From Prado023 sp963714995 (GTDB taxonomy: Bacteria; Actinomycetota; Actinomycetes; S36-B12; CAIYMF01), in assembly GCA_963714995.1 (NCBI GenBank), contig CAVQQP010000009.1, positions 1 through 64,000 on the forward strand: a stretch of 64,000 nucleotides of DNA. The letters are read 5' to 3'. The position numbers and the translations under genes are program-made. Shown here piece after piece: positions 1-7,993 of this stretch. The notes under the pieces are model-generated. The model was not told the DNA's origin. It was given only the letters and a program-made list of their open reading frames with translations, and ran no database searches. Each line of letters begins with the position of its first letter. Positions within the stretch are counted from its first letter, which is position 1.

Positions 1-300
1 GTCGACGAGGCGTTCCTGCGCCGCATCCCGTACAAGATCCCCGTGGGTGACCCGACCGAGGGGCAGTTCCGCGAGCTGTTCGACCTGGTGGGTGCCGAGC
101 TCGGGGTCGCACTGGCCCCGGGCGCCGTGGACCACGTGATCCGGGTGCACTACCGCCGCGAGAACCGGCCGCTGCGCTTCTGCCATCCCCGGGACCTGAT
201 GCTGCAGGTCCTCAACGAGGCGCGGTTCCGCGGGGTTGCACCGGTCCTGACCGAGACCAGCGCGGATCACGCGGTGGACAGCTACTTCTCCGTGATCTGA
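1..300 (+). CDS. AAA-family ATPase, C-terminal part (5' end outside window)
   Basis: The frame is open from base 1 and ends at TGA 298-300, giving about 99 residues. It begins VDEAFLRRIPYKI, which looks like the sensor-2/lid region of an AAA+ ATPase, where an arginine pair follows a short helix. The rest is a small helical lid domain ending in YFSVI. The Walker motifs lie upstream of the window, so the substrate and partner cannot be judged. It runs towards infA but is separated by a 231-base gap with its own promoter-like sequence. The family call is reasonable; the specific function is unknown. Confidence 0.6.
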   Translation, partial: VDEAFLRRIPYKIPVGDPTEGQFRELFDLVGAELGVALAPGAVDHVIRVHYRRENRPLRFCHPRDLMLQVLNEARFRGVAPVLTETSADHAVDSYFSVI

Positions 301-350
301 GGCACGCGGCGCCTGGGCTCACGTCCGGTCCGGGGTGCGTGTGCCTCGTT

Positions 351-380
351 TTGGTCCACAGGCTCGGCAGGCCGTAGACT
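351..380 (+). promoter_or_regulatory. probable promoter of the infA-rpsM-rpoA block
   Basis: TTGGTC at 351-356 and TAGACT at 375-380 are separated by 18 bases, a good vegetative-sigma arrangement for an actinomycete. It leaves a leader of about 145 bases before infA. Confidence 0.5.
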
Positions 381-531
381 TGGCCAGCGTTGCGTCTGCG
401 CGTCCCCGTACGTCCGCCCCCTGGGGCTGCCTGCGGAGCGCGCAGTGCACGACGCGCCGAGACACTCGATCGACCGAACCGCGGCCGCCCGAGCCCCAAC
501 CCGACGACAGCAAGGTGTGGATCAGCAGCTT

Positions 532-753
532 ATGGCCAAGAAAGAAGGTGCCATCGAACTCGAGGGCACGATCCGCGAGTCGCTCCCGAACGCCATGTTC
601 CGGGTCGAGCTCGACAACGGCCACAAGGTCCTGGCCCACATCTCGGGCAAGATGCGTCAGCACTACATCCGCATCCTGCCCGACGACCGGGTGGTCGTGG
701 AGCTCTCGCCCTACGACCTGACCCGTGGACGGATCGTCTACCGGTACAAGTGA
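532..753 (+). CDS. infA: translation initiation factor IF-1
   Basis: This is a 73-residue OB-fold protein, the normal length for IF-1, which binds the A site of the 30S subunit during initiation. It starts MAKKEGAIELEGTIRESLPN and contains the conserved LPNAMFRVEL, HISGKMR and RGRIVYRYK blocks. ATG 532 was chosen because the longer frame from 445 adds 29 residues absent from the family. It heads the infA-rpmJ-rpsM-rpsK-rpsD-rpoA-rplQ block, the usual bacterial order. Confidence 0.98.
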   Translation: MAKKEGAIELEGTIRESLPNAMFRVELDNGHKVLAHISGKMRQHYIRILPDDRVVVELSPYDLTRGRIVYRYK

Positions 754-802
754 CAGATGCCCTCCGGGTTCCACCGGTGGTGAAGGCTGCGAGGAAAGAG
801 CG

Positions 803-916
803 ATGAAGGTCAAGCCCAGCGTCAAGAAGATCTGCGACAACTGCAAGGTGATCCGCCGTCACGGTCGCGTGATGGTGATCTGCGAGAACCCCCGGCACAA
901 GCAGCGCCAGGGCTGA
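803..916 (+). CDS. rpmJ: 50S ribosomal protein L36
   Basis: This 37-residue protein has the zinc-binding pattern of the Cys-containing L36 type: C11, C14, C27 and H32. ATG 803 follows a purine-rich GAGGAAAGAG. It lies 49 bases after infA, the standard neighbour. A 259-base gap follows before rpsM; it holds hairpin-forming GC-rich sequence but no gene. Loss of the Zn ligands would indicate the paralogous zinc-free type, which is not the case here. Confidence 0.97.
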   Translation: MKVKPSVKKICDNCKVIRRHGRVMVICENPRHKQRQG

Positions 917-1175
917 TCGTCGCCGGCCCCGGCCGGTGACCGCGCACAGCAGAACAGCACGACAGGCAGCGCGCCACCTGGCGCGTCCCACCCGGGAGAC
1001 CGGTGTGGGGGCCACAACAGAAGATGCGTGATCCCGTCATCCCGACTCCGGGCCCCTGCCAGGGCCCTCGGGGACGCCACCCCCGGCTCGGAGGCTGGGG
1101 ACCCACCACAAAGGGCGGTGGGACCGGTCACGCACCCACACCTCCGGAAGAAGAACAGGAAGAAGGTCCTGCCCG

Positions 1176-1553
1176 ATGGCACGTCTCGTCGGCGTCGACC
1201 TCCCGCGCGACAAGCGCGTTGAGGTGGCGCTCACCTATATCTATGGCATTGGCCGTTCCCGTGCCGCTGAGATCCTCGCCGCGACCGGGGTCAACCCCGA
1301 CACCCGCGTCAAGGACCTCACGGACAACGAGCTGGTCCCCCTGCGCGACTACATCGAGGGCAACCTCAAGGTCGAGGGTGACCTGCGTCGTGAGGTGGCC
1401 GCCGACATCCGCCGCAAGGTGGAGATCGGCTGCTACCAGGGCATCCGGCATCGCCGGGGTCTGCCGGTCCGCGGGCAGCGCACGCACACCAACGCTCGTA
1501 CCCGCAAGGGTCCGCGCAAGACGGTCGCCGGCAAGAAGAAGGCCGGCAAGTAG
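1176..1553 (+). CDS. rpsM: 30S ribosomal protein S13
   Basis: A 125-residue S13 of normal length. It begins MARLVGVDLPRDKRVEVALTYIYGIG and has the helix-two-turn-helix region followed by the conserved GQRTHTNARTRKGP tail that contacts 16S rRNA and tRNA in the subunit head. A GGAAGAAGG stretch precedes the ATG. The 259-base leader after rpmJ is long for this operon and could carry autoregulatory structure, but no known motif was recognised. Confidence 0.98.
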   Translation: MARLVGVDLPRDKRVEVALTYIYGIGRSRAAEILAATGVNPDTRVKDLTDNELVPLRDYIEGNLKVEGDLRREVAADIRRKVEIGCYQGIRHRRGLPVRGQRTHTNARTRKGPRKTVAGKKKAGK

Positions 1554-1658
1554 TAGTCCGACTGGTCCGGGTGGGTACCTGCCCACCGCGGCGACCCGGC
1601 CCCCGAGCGGGGCGGGATCGCCGACCAGCGGACCGACGACCTCACGTAAAGGAACGCA

Positions 1659-2063
1659 ATGCCTCCCAAGACTCGTCAGAGCGCGGCCAAGAAGGTCCGT
1701 CGCAAGGAGAAGAAGAACGTGGCCCACGGCCACGCGCACATCAAGAGCACGTTCAACAACACGATCGTGTCGATCACCGACCCCTCGGGTGCGGTGATCG
1801 CCTGGGCCTCGAGCGGCCAGGTCGGGTTCAAGGGGTCGCGCAAGTCGACCCCGTACGCCGCGCAGATGGTGGCTGAGGCCGCCGCGCGTCGTGCCATGGA
1901 CCACGGCATGAAGAAGGTCGACGTCTTCGTCAAGGGTCCCGGCTCCGGCCGGGAGACCGCGATCCGGTCGCTGCAGGCGACCGGCCTGGAGGTCGGCTCG
2001 ATCTCCGACGTCACCCCCATGGCCCACAACGGCTGCCGTCCGCCCAAGCGCCGCCGCGTCTGA
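1659..2063 (+). CDS. rpsK: 30S ribosomal protein S11
   Basis: A 134-residue S11, a platform protein of the 30S subunit that helps shape the E site. Conserved blocks include HIKSTFNNTIVSITD, the GFKGSRKSTPYAAQ region and the terminal PHNGCRPPKRRRV-like end (here AHNGCRPPKRRRV). AAAGGA lies just upstream of ATG 1659. It is 105 bases after rpsM and 18 bases before rpsD, in the usual order. Confidence 0.98.
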   Translation: MPPKTRQSAAKKVRRKEKKNVAHGHAHIKSTFNNTIVSITDPSGAVIAWASSGQVGFKGSRKSTPYAAQMVAEAAARRAMDHGMKKVDVFVKGPGSGRETAIRSLQATGLEVGSISDVTPMAHNGCRPPKRRRV

Positions 2064-2081
2064 CCCGAAGGATTCACGATC

Positions 2082-2708
2082 ATGGCTCGATACACAGGGG
2101 CAGACTGCAAGCGCTGCCGCCGAGAGAAGACCAAGCTGTTCCTCAAGGGCAGCAAGTGCGATGGGCCCAAGTGCCCCATCGAGCTGCGCCCGTTCCCGCC
2201 CGGCCAGCACGGCCGCGGCCGGACCAAGGACAGCGAGTACCTGCTGCAGATGCGTGAGAAGCAGAAGTGCGCGCGCATCTACGGGGTCCTGGAGAAGCAG
2301 TTCCGGGGGTACTACGAGGAGGCCCAGCGCAAGCAGGGCAAGACGGGTGAGAACCTGCTCAAGATCCTCGAGACCCGCCTGGACAACGTCGTGTACCGCG
2401 GCGGCTTCGCCAAGAGTCGCGACATGGCCCGCCAGCTCGTGGGCCACGGCCACATCATGGTCAACGGCAAGAAGGTCGACATCCCCTCCTACCGGGTGTC
2501 CCCGTCGGACATCGTCGAGGTGCGCCCGTCCTCGCGTGAGCTGACCCCGTTCGTGGTCGCCCACGCCGAGGCCGGCGAGCGTCCCGTGCCGGCGTGGCTC
2601 GAGGTCTCCCCGAACCAGATGCGCATCCTCGTGCACGCGGTTCCGGAGCGCGGGGCCATCGACACCGCCGTCCAGGAGCAGCTGATCGTCGAGCTCTACT
2701 CGAAGTGA
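2082..2708 (+). CDS. rpsD: 30S ribosomal protein S4 (zinc-binding type)
   Basis: A 208-residue S4, the primary 16S rRNA assembly protein. Residues C9, C12, C26 and C31 form the four-Cys zinc site, so this is the C+ version. An S4 RNA-binding domain spans roughly residues 95-160 (RLDNVVYRGGF...VNGKKVDIPSYRV). S4 is the known translational repressor of the alpha operon in enterobacteria; whether that applies here cannot be read from the sequence. AAGGATT precedes the ATG. Confidence 0.98.
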   Translation: MARYTGADCKRCRREKTKLFLKGSKCDGPKCPIELRPFPPGQHGRGRTKDSEYLLQMREKQKCARIYGVLEKQFRGYYEEAQRKQGKTGENLLKILETRLDNVVYRGGFAKSRDMARQLVGHGHIMVNGKKVDIPSYRVSPSDIVEVRPSSRELTPFVVAHAEAGERPVPAWLEVSPNQMRILVHAVPERGAIDTAVQEQLIVELYSK

Positions 2709-2800
2709 CCCTCGTCGGGCGGCAGCTCCTGCCGCCGCCCGACCCAGCCTTGCAGCACGTGGCGTCAAATGGTGGTCGCCACGGAAAGGAACGGTAACCC

Positions 2801-3802
2801 GTGCTTATTGCCCAGCGTCCGACCCTCACCGAGGAGCGCGTCAGCGACCACCGTTCGCGGTTCGTCCTGGAGCCCCTCGAGCCGGGCTTCGGCTACACCC
2901 TGGGGAACTCGCTGCGCCGGACGCTCCTGTCGAGCATCCCCGGTGCGGCCGTCACCAGCATCCGGATCGAGGACGTCCTCCACGAGTTCACCACGATCCC
3001 GGGTGTCAAGGAGGACGTCACCGAGATCATCCTCAACCTCAAGGAGCTCGTCGTCTCCTCGGAGCATGACGAGCCGGTCGTGATGTACCTGCGCAAGCAG
3101 GGCCCCGGTGCGGTCACCGCAGCCGACATCGCCCCGCCCGCCGGGGTCGAGGTCCACAACCCCGACCTGCACCTGGCCACGGTCAACGCGAAGGGCAAGC
3201 TCGAGATCGAGCTCGTCGTGGAGCGCGGGCGCGGCTACGTGACCTCGGCGGCGAACAAGCTGCCCGGCCAGGAGATCGGCCGGATCCCGGTCGACTCGAT
3301 CTACTCGCCGGTGCTCAAGGTGACCTACAAGGTCGAGGCGACCCGTGTGGAGCAGCGCACCGACTTCGACAAGCTGATCCTGGATGTCGAGACCAAGCCC
3401 TGCATGACCCCGGCCGACGCCGTTGCCTCTGCGGGCAAGACGCTGGTCGAGCTGTTCGGCCTGGCCCACGAGCTCAACGTCAACGCCGAGGGGATCGACA
3501 TCGGTCCCTCGCCGGCCGACGAGCTGGTCGCCGAGCAGCTCTCGACGCCGATCGAGTCCCTGGACCTCACCGTGCGCAGCTTCAACTGCCTCAAGCGTGA
3601 GGGCATCCACACCGTGGGTGAGCTCATCAGCCGCAGCGAGGCGGACCTGATGGACATCCGCAACTTCGGGAGCAAGTCGATCGAAGAGGTCAAGGACAAG
3701 TTGCTCTCCCTGGGCCTCGCGCTCAAGGACAGCCCCGCCGGGTTCGTGCCGGCATACGTCGAGGAAGAGGACGGGGACTTCGCCGAGGACGAGCAGCTCT
3801 AG
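2801..3802 (+). CDS. rpoA: DNA-directed RNA polymerase subunit alpha
   Basis: A 333-residue alpha subunit that dimerises to nucleate RNA polymerase assembly. The N-terminal dimerisation domain (residues about 1-230) carries LEPGFGYTLGNSLRR. The C-terminal domain, about 245-315, carries the helix-hairpin-helix repeats that contact UP elements and activators (NCLKREGIHTVGEL, NFGSKSIEEVKDKL). The start is GTG 2801, preceded by GGAAAGGA at 2783-2790. An acidic tail closes the protein, as in other actinomycetes. Confidence 0.98.
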   Translation: MLIAQRPTLTEERVSDHRSRFVLEPLEPGFGYTLGNSLRRTLLSSIPGAAVTSIRIEDVLHEFTTIPGVKEDVTEIILNLKELVVSSEHDEPVVMYLRKQGPGAVTAADIAPPAGVEVHNPDLHLATVNAKGKLEIELVVERGRGYVTSAANKLPGQEIGRIPVDSIYSPVLKVTYKVEATRVEQRTDFDKLILDVETKPCMTPADAVASAGKTLVELFGLAHELNVNAEGIDIGPSPADELVAEQLSTPIESLDLTVRSFNCLKREGIHTVGELISRSEADLMDIRNFGSKSIEEVKDKLLSLGLALKDSPAGFVPAYVEEEDGDFAEDEQL

Positions 3803-3848
3803 CCAGCCACCGCCCTCGAACGAACCTTTGTAACAGTAGGAGTCAGTT

Positions 3849-4424
3849 ATGCCCACGCCCAGCAAGGGCCCCCGTCTGGCCAGCACCCCCGCCCACGAGC
3901 GGCACCTGCTCGCCAACCTGGCCACCGCGCTCTTCGAGCACGGAGCGATCACCACGACCGAGGCGCGCGCCAAGCGCGTCCGGCCGCTGGCCGAGCGGAT
4001 GATCACGTTCGCGAAGCGCGGTGACCTGCACGCCCGCCGTCAGGTCATGACCGTCATCCGGGACAAGTCCGTCGTGCACGTGCTGTTCACCGAGATCGGG
4101 CCGCGCTACGCGACCCGCCCCGGTGGCTACACCCGGATCACCAAGATCGGCCCGCGCAAGGGCGACAACGCCCCCATGGCCGTGATCGAGCTGTGCGAGC
4201 CGCTCGCGGAGCGCACGGTCTCCGAGGCCACGGCCGCGACCAAGCGTGCCGCCAAGGAGGCTGCGGCCCCGGCTGCGGCCGCCCCAGCGGTTGCCGAGGT
4301 CGTCGAGACCGACGTGGTCGAGACCCCCGCGGTGCAGACCGAGGCGGTCGAGACCGAGGCGGTCGAGGCCGTGGCGGCCGACGCTGCCGAGGTCACCGAG
4401 AGCGCCGCGCGCCGACGTCGCTGA
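3849..4424 (+). CDS. rplQ: 50S ribosomal protein L17 with long A/E/V/T-rich tail (tail probably frameshifted)
   Basis: Residues 1-120 are canonical L17 (MPTPSKGPRLASTPAHER, ITTTEARAKRVRPLAERMI, YTRITKIGPRKGDNAPM). The rest is a low-complexity Ala/Val/Glu/Thr tail seen in many actinomycete L17 proteins. As written the frame ends ESAARRRR at 4424. In the +1 frame the tail would continue ADVAEAAEAAAEDDTTA to TGA 4462-4464, which overlaps the truA start as GTGA. That fits a lost GC unit in the GC run at 4405-4412. The ribosomal core is unaffected. Confidence 0.95.
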   Translation: MPTPSKGPRLASTPAHERHLLANLATALFEHGAITTTEARAKRVRPLAERMITFAKRGDLHARRQVMTVIRDKSVVHVLFTEIGPRYATRPGGYTRITKIGPRKGDNAPMAVIELCEPLAERTVSEATAATKRAAKEAAAPAAAAPAVAEVVETDVVETPAVQTEAVETEAVEAVAADAAEVTESAARRRR

Positions 4425-4460
4425 GGCAGCCGAGGCTGCTGCTGAGGACGACACCACGGC

Positions 4461-5444
4461 GTGACCACGCCCGTCATCGAGCCCGCTGGGCGTCCGGAGG
4501 AATCCGGCGCCGGCGGGCTCGTCGGCGTCCAGGGCGTCGTGGGTGGGCCAGGCGTCCCGGACCTGCCGGGGGCGCCGGAGATCCGGCTGCGCCTGGAGAT
4601 CGCCTACGACGGTGCGGACTTCTGCGGGTGGGCGCGACAGCCGGGCCTGCGCTCGGTGCAGGCCGAGCTCGAGTCCGCCCTGCGGGCCGTGCTGCGGATC
4701 GAGGCGGACATCCCGGTCAGGGTCGCGGTGGCCGGGCGCACCGACGCCGGGGTGCACGCGGTCGGGCAGGTCTGCCACAGCGATGTCCCCGCGGCGGCCT
4801 GGGCGGCCTCGCTCGGGCGCCGGACGCCCGGGGCCTCTCCGGACCCATCCCTCGCGGTCCGCCGGCGCCTCAACGGACTGCTGCCCCCCGACCTGCGTGT
4901 GCGGCAGGTCGGTGTGGCCCCGGCAGGGTTCGACGCCCGCTGGTCGGCCTCCTGGCGGCGCTACTCCTACCTGGTCGCCGATGATCCCGCGGGCCAGGAC
5001 CCACGCACCCGCGGCCACGTGCTCTGGCATCCCCGGGCGCTGGACGTCGAGGCGATGGACGCTGCGGCAGCCCCCTTCGTCGGGGAGCACGACTTCGCGG
5101 CCTACTGCCGCGCCCGCGAGGGCGCATCGAGCGTGCGCACCATCCACGACATCGGCTGGCGACGGGTCGGTCGCAGCGCCGGTGCCAGCTCCCCGGTGGA
5201 GTTCTCCGTGCGTGCGGACGCCTTCTGCCACTCGATGGTCCGGTCGCTCGTCGGAGCCTTCATCGCCGTGGGCGACGGCCGCTGGCCGCTCGAGCGCCCC
5301 GCCGAGCTGCTGGCCGCTGCTGAGCGTGTGCCCGTCATCGAGACTGCGCCCGCCCATCCCCTCACCCTGGTGGAGGTCGGCTATCCACCGGAGTCCGACC
5401 TCGCGGCGCAGGCCGAGCGGGCCCGGCGCTGGCGCGGCCGCTGA
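4461..5444 (+). CDS. truA: tRNA pseudouridine(38-40) synthase TruA
   Basis: A 327-residue protein that isomerises uridines 38-40 in the tRNA anticodon arm. The catalytic aspartate is D95 in AGRTDAGVHA. The fold begins at about residue 41 (IRLRLEIAYDG) after a disordered Gly/Pro-rich leader, and the second half carries FCHSMVRSLVG. The GTG start at 4461 is preferred because it would overlap the predicted ancestral rplQ stop by four bases. rplQ-truA is a standard bacterial pair. Confidence 0.95.
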   Translation: MTTPVIEPAGRPEESGAGGLVGVQGVVGGPGVPDLPGAPEIRLRLEIAYDGADFCGWARQPGLRSVQAELESALRAVLRIEADIPVRVAVAGRTDAGVHAVGQVCHSDVPAAAWAASLGRRTPGASPDPSLAVRRRLNGLLPPDLRVRQVGVAPAGFDARWSASWRRYSYLVADDPAGQDPRTRGHVLWHPRALDVEAMDAAAAPFVGEHDFAAYCRAREGASSVRTIHDIGWRRVGRSAGASSPVEFSVRADAFCHSMVRSLVGAFIAVGDGRWPLERPAELLAAAERVPVIETAPAHPLTLVEVGYPPESDLAAQAERARRWRGR

Positions 5445-5494
5445 GGACGACCCCCGGTTTGGCCGATCGGACCCGTGCCCACGACGATGTCCCG

Positions 5495-7183
5495 ATGGGC
5501 CACCTCGACATCGCGCGTGTCACCTTCGCGCTGCCCGACGGGCGGGTGCTCCTCGACGAGGTGTCGTTCAGGGTCGCCGAGGGCAAGGTGACCGCCCTGG
5601 TCGGGGCCAACGGCTCGGGCAAGTCCACGCTCATGCGGATGATCGCCGGCGACGAGCCGACGCAGTCCGGGGCGATCACGCGGGTCGGCTCCCTGGGGAT
5701 CATGCGCCAGTTCGTCGGGCACATGGCGACCGGGACGTTGCGCGACCTGCTGCTGGCGGTGGCGCCGCCGTCGCTGGCCGCGGCCGCGGCCGAGCTCGAC
5801 GCCGCCGAGCTGGCGATGATGGACGCCGATGACGAGTCCACACAGATGCGCTACGCCCACGCCATCGCCGACTGGGGGCAGGCTGGGGGCTACGACCTCG
5901 AGGTCGTGTGGGACGTCGTGGCCGTCTCGGCGCTCGGCGTCCCCTTCGCCCAGGCCCAGTACCGGGAGCTGGCCACGCTCTCCGGGGGGGAGCAGAAGCG
6001 GATCGTCCTCGAGGCGCTGTTCCGCGGCCCGGACGAGGTCCTGCTGCTCGACGAGCCCGACAACTACCTCGACGTCCCGGGCAAGCTCTGGCTCGAGGAG
6101 CGGCTGCGGGAGACGCCCAAGACCGTCCTGCTCATCAGCCACGATCGCGAGCTGCTGGCCAACGCCGCGGACGTGATCGTGACCCTCGAGCTCGGCGGCG
6201 CGGGCAACACCGCGTGGACCCATCCGGGCAGCTTCACGACCTACCACGAGGCTCGCGCCGCCCGGTTCGACCGGCTCGACGAGCTGACCCGGCGCTGGGA
6301 CGAGGAGCACGCCAAGCTCAAGGCCCTGGTGCAGTACTACAAGGTCAAGGCGGCGTACAACGACGGCCTCGCCTCCCGGCTGCAGGCCGCGCGGACCCGC
6401 CTGGCGAAGTTCGAGGAGGCCGGCCCACCCGAGGCCCAGCCGATCAAGCAGGCGGTGACGATGCGCCTGCGCGGTGGGCGCACGGGCAAGCGGGCCGTGG
6501 TGTGCGAGGGACTCTCGCTGTCCACGCCGGCCGGTGAGCAGCTCGTGGCACCGTTCGACCTCGAGGTGTGGTTCGGCGACCGGGTCGCCGTCCTGGGCGC
6601 CAACGGCTCGGGCAAGTCGCACTTCCTGCGGCTGCTCGCCGCCGGCGGCTCGGAGCCCGACCTGGAGCACGAGCCGGTCTCGGACGTGGTGATCGAGCCG
6701 GTCATGCACTCCGGGAGGGCGCGGCTGGGCGCCCGCGTGCGACCCGGCTGGTTCGCCCAGACCCACGCCCATCCGGAGTGGGTGGGCCGCACGCTGCTGG
6801 AGATCCTGCATCGTGGCGACGAGCATCGCGACGGCCTGGGCCGGGAGGCCGCGGCCCGGGTCCTGGACCGCTACGAGCTGGCCCGTGCCGGCGAGCAGGT
6901 GTTCGAGCTGCTCTCCGGCGGTCAGCAGGCGCGGTTCCAGGTGCTGCTGCTCGAGCTGTCGGGTGCCACGATGCTGCTCCTCGACGAGCCGACCGACAAC
7001 CTCGACATGGCCTCGGCCGAGGCCCTCGAGGAGGGGCTCGCGGCCTTCGCGGGGACCGTCCTGGCGGTCACCCACGACCGCTGGTTCACTCGCGGCTTCG
7101 ATCGGTTCCTGGTGTTCGGCGCCGACGGCCGGGTCCGCGAGACGGACGCCCCCGTGTGGGACGAGGCCCGCGCCGCCCGCTGA
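5495..7183 (+). CDS. ABC-F family ATP-binding protein
   Basis: A soluble protein of 562 residues with two ABC domains and no membrane segment, as in the ABC-F ribosome-associated family. Domain 1 has GANGSGKST, LSGGEQKR and DEPDNYLD; domain 2 has GANGSGKSH, LSGGQQAR and DEPTDNLD. A charged linker between them (about residues 255-310) matches the P-site tRNA-interaction region. The ATG at 5495 is preferred over TTG 5459, though neither has a convincing ribosome site. Members act in translation quality control or antibiotic protection; the subgroup was not resolved. Confidence 0.85.
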   Translation: MGHLDIARVTFALPDGRVLLDEVSFRVAEGKVTALVGANGSGKSTLMRMIAGDEPTQSGAITRVGSLGIMRQFVGHMATGTLRDLLLAVAPPSLAAAAAELDAAELAMMDADDESTQMRYAHAIADWGQAGGYDLEVVWDVVAVSALGVPFAQAQYRELATLSGGEQKRIVLEALFRGPDEVLLLDEPDNYLDVPGKLWLEERLRETPKTVLLISHDRELLANAADVIVTLELGGAGNTAWTHPGSFTTYHEARAARFDRLDELTRRWDEEHAKLKALVQYYKVKAAYNDGLASRLQAARTRLAKFEEAGPPEAQPIKQAVTMRLRGGRTGKRAVVCEGLSLSTPAGEQLVAPFDLEVWFGDRVAVLGANGSGKSHFLRLLAAGGSEPDLEHEPVSDVVIEPVMHSGRARLGARVRPGWFAQTHAHPEWVGRTLLEILHRGDEHRDGLGREAAARVLDRYELARAGEQVFELLSGGQQARFQVLLLELSGATMLLLDEPTDNLDMASAEALEEGLAAFAGTVLAVTHDRWFTRGFDRFLVFGADGRVRETDAPVWDEARAAR

Positions 7184-7274
7184 CCCACTGGGCTGAGCAC
7201 GCCGCCCCCGGCGAACGTGGGCCCCCCCGGCGGACCCACGCGGTCCCGGCGGCGCCCCGCCCGACGGCACCCCA

Positions 7275-7324
7275 TGATCCATGCAGGTCCTTGCCTCTCT
7301 AGGAGCAACAACCTGCATGGATCA
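7275..7324. repeat. 14-bp perfect inverted repeat between convergent genes
   Basis: The arms at 7275-7288 and 7311-7324 are perfect complements (TGATCCATGCAGGT and its reverse complement) around a 22-base loop that can itself pair partly (TTGC with GCAA). It sits in the 176-base gap between the ABC-F gene and the ogt-like gene, which converge. It could work as a bidirectional terminator although there is no T tract, or be a dispersed palindromic repeat. Confidence 0.6.
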
Positions 7325-7359
7325 CCTGCGGCGGGGCGAGGATCCAGCTGGTGGTGGGG

Positions 7360-7686
7360 TCAGTCGCTGGGCACCCAGCGGTGCCGGTCCAGGTCCACGC
7401 TCGGTCCCTTCGCCCCCGGCAGAACGGTCACCCCTTCGGCGTTCAGGTGCTCGGTGGCGGAGATCTCGTGGCCGGGCGCCAGGTACCCGCCGGCTCGCAC
7501 CACGCGCCACCAGGGGACCCCGCCGCCGAACCGGGCCAGGGTCGTGCCGACGGCCCGCGGTGCTCGGGAGTCCAGTCGCTCGGCGACGTCGCCGTAGGTG
7601 AGCACGCGCCCCGGCGGGATGGTCGCGACCAGGTCGAGCACGCGCTCGGCGAACGGCGTGGGCAGCACGCGCCCAGTGTCGCGCAT
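7360..7686 (-). CDS. alkyltransferase-like protein (MGMT family, Cys replaced by Trp)
   Basis: A 108-residue protein consisting only of the DNA-binding domain of O6-alkylguanine-DNA alkyltransferases (FAERVLDLVATIPPGRVLTYGDVAERL, RAVGTTLARF). The active-site motif PCHRV reads PWWRV near residues 58-62, so the alkyl-accepting cysteine is absent. That is the hallmark of ATL proteins, which bind O6-alkylguanine lesions and hand them to nucleotide excision repair without transferring the alkyl group. ATG at 7684-7686 was chosen because upstream sequence in this frame is unrelated to the family. Confidence 0.85.
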   Translation of the reverse strand: MRDTGRVLPTPFAERVLDLVATIPPGRVLTYGDVAERLDSRAPRAVGTTLARFGGGVPWWRVVRAGGYLAPGHEISATEHLNAEGVTVLPGAKGPSVDLDRHRWVPSD

Positions 7687-7698
7687 CGTCGCCCATGC

Positions 7699-7805
7699 GG
7701 GCACTCTCCGATGAGTCGACGAAGCGCCCTCCCGGGCACCTCCGGATGAGGCGACGACGCGCCCCTCCCGGGCGCTCTCGGCTGAGTGGACGAAGCGACC
7801 CACAC
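7699..7805. repeat. three imperfect tandem 35/36-bp repeats
   Basis: Units at 7699-7733, 7734-7769 and 7770-7805 each begin GGGC, contain a GATGAG/GCTGAG core followed by a GGACGA/CGACGA stretch, and end in a C-rich run. They lie in the 307-base gap between the divergent ATL gene and rplM. Their role is unknown. Confidence 0.6.
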
Positions 7806-7834
7806 GGGCGACGACTGTGCGGCATCTCGGCGAT

Positions 7835-7863
7835 TTGGCGCCCCCGCCTCGCCCCGGTACCCT
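7835..7863 (+). promoter_or_regulatory. probable rplM-rpsI promoter
   Basis: TTGGCG at 7835-7840 and TACCCT at 7858-7863 are exactly 17 bases apart. The leader to the rplM start is about 125 bases, long enough for feedback control by ribosomal proteins. Confidence 0.55.
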
Positions 7864-7993
7864 AGAGGGAGCATTGCGCGGGTTCGCCCTGCGCGTGTTG
7901 AACGGTCCCGGAGCGCGATCGACGGGTCGCGCGAGCGGCCACCGCCGGTGCCCGAGCCGTTCGACCATCACACGGACACGAACGAAGGCTCTG

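Noticed and set aside
1128..2768. 546-codon open frame on the minus strand across rpsM-rpsK-rpsD
   Set aside because: It is the mirror of three certain ribosomal genes; long antisense frames are expected at this GC content and the translation matches no family pattern.
3849..4464. Programmed frameshifting in rplQ
   Set aside because: No slippery heptamer or stimulatory structure was recognised, and the shift lies in a GC run like the other suspected indels.
7699..7805. CRISPR array
   Set aside because: Three adjoining degenerate repeats without spacers and without cas genes do not form a CRISPR array.
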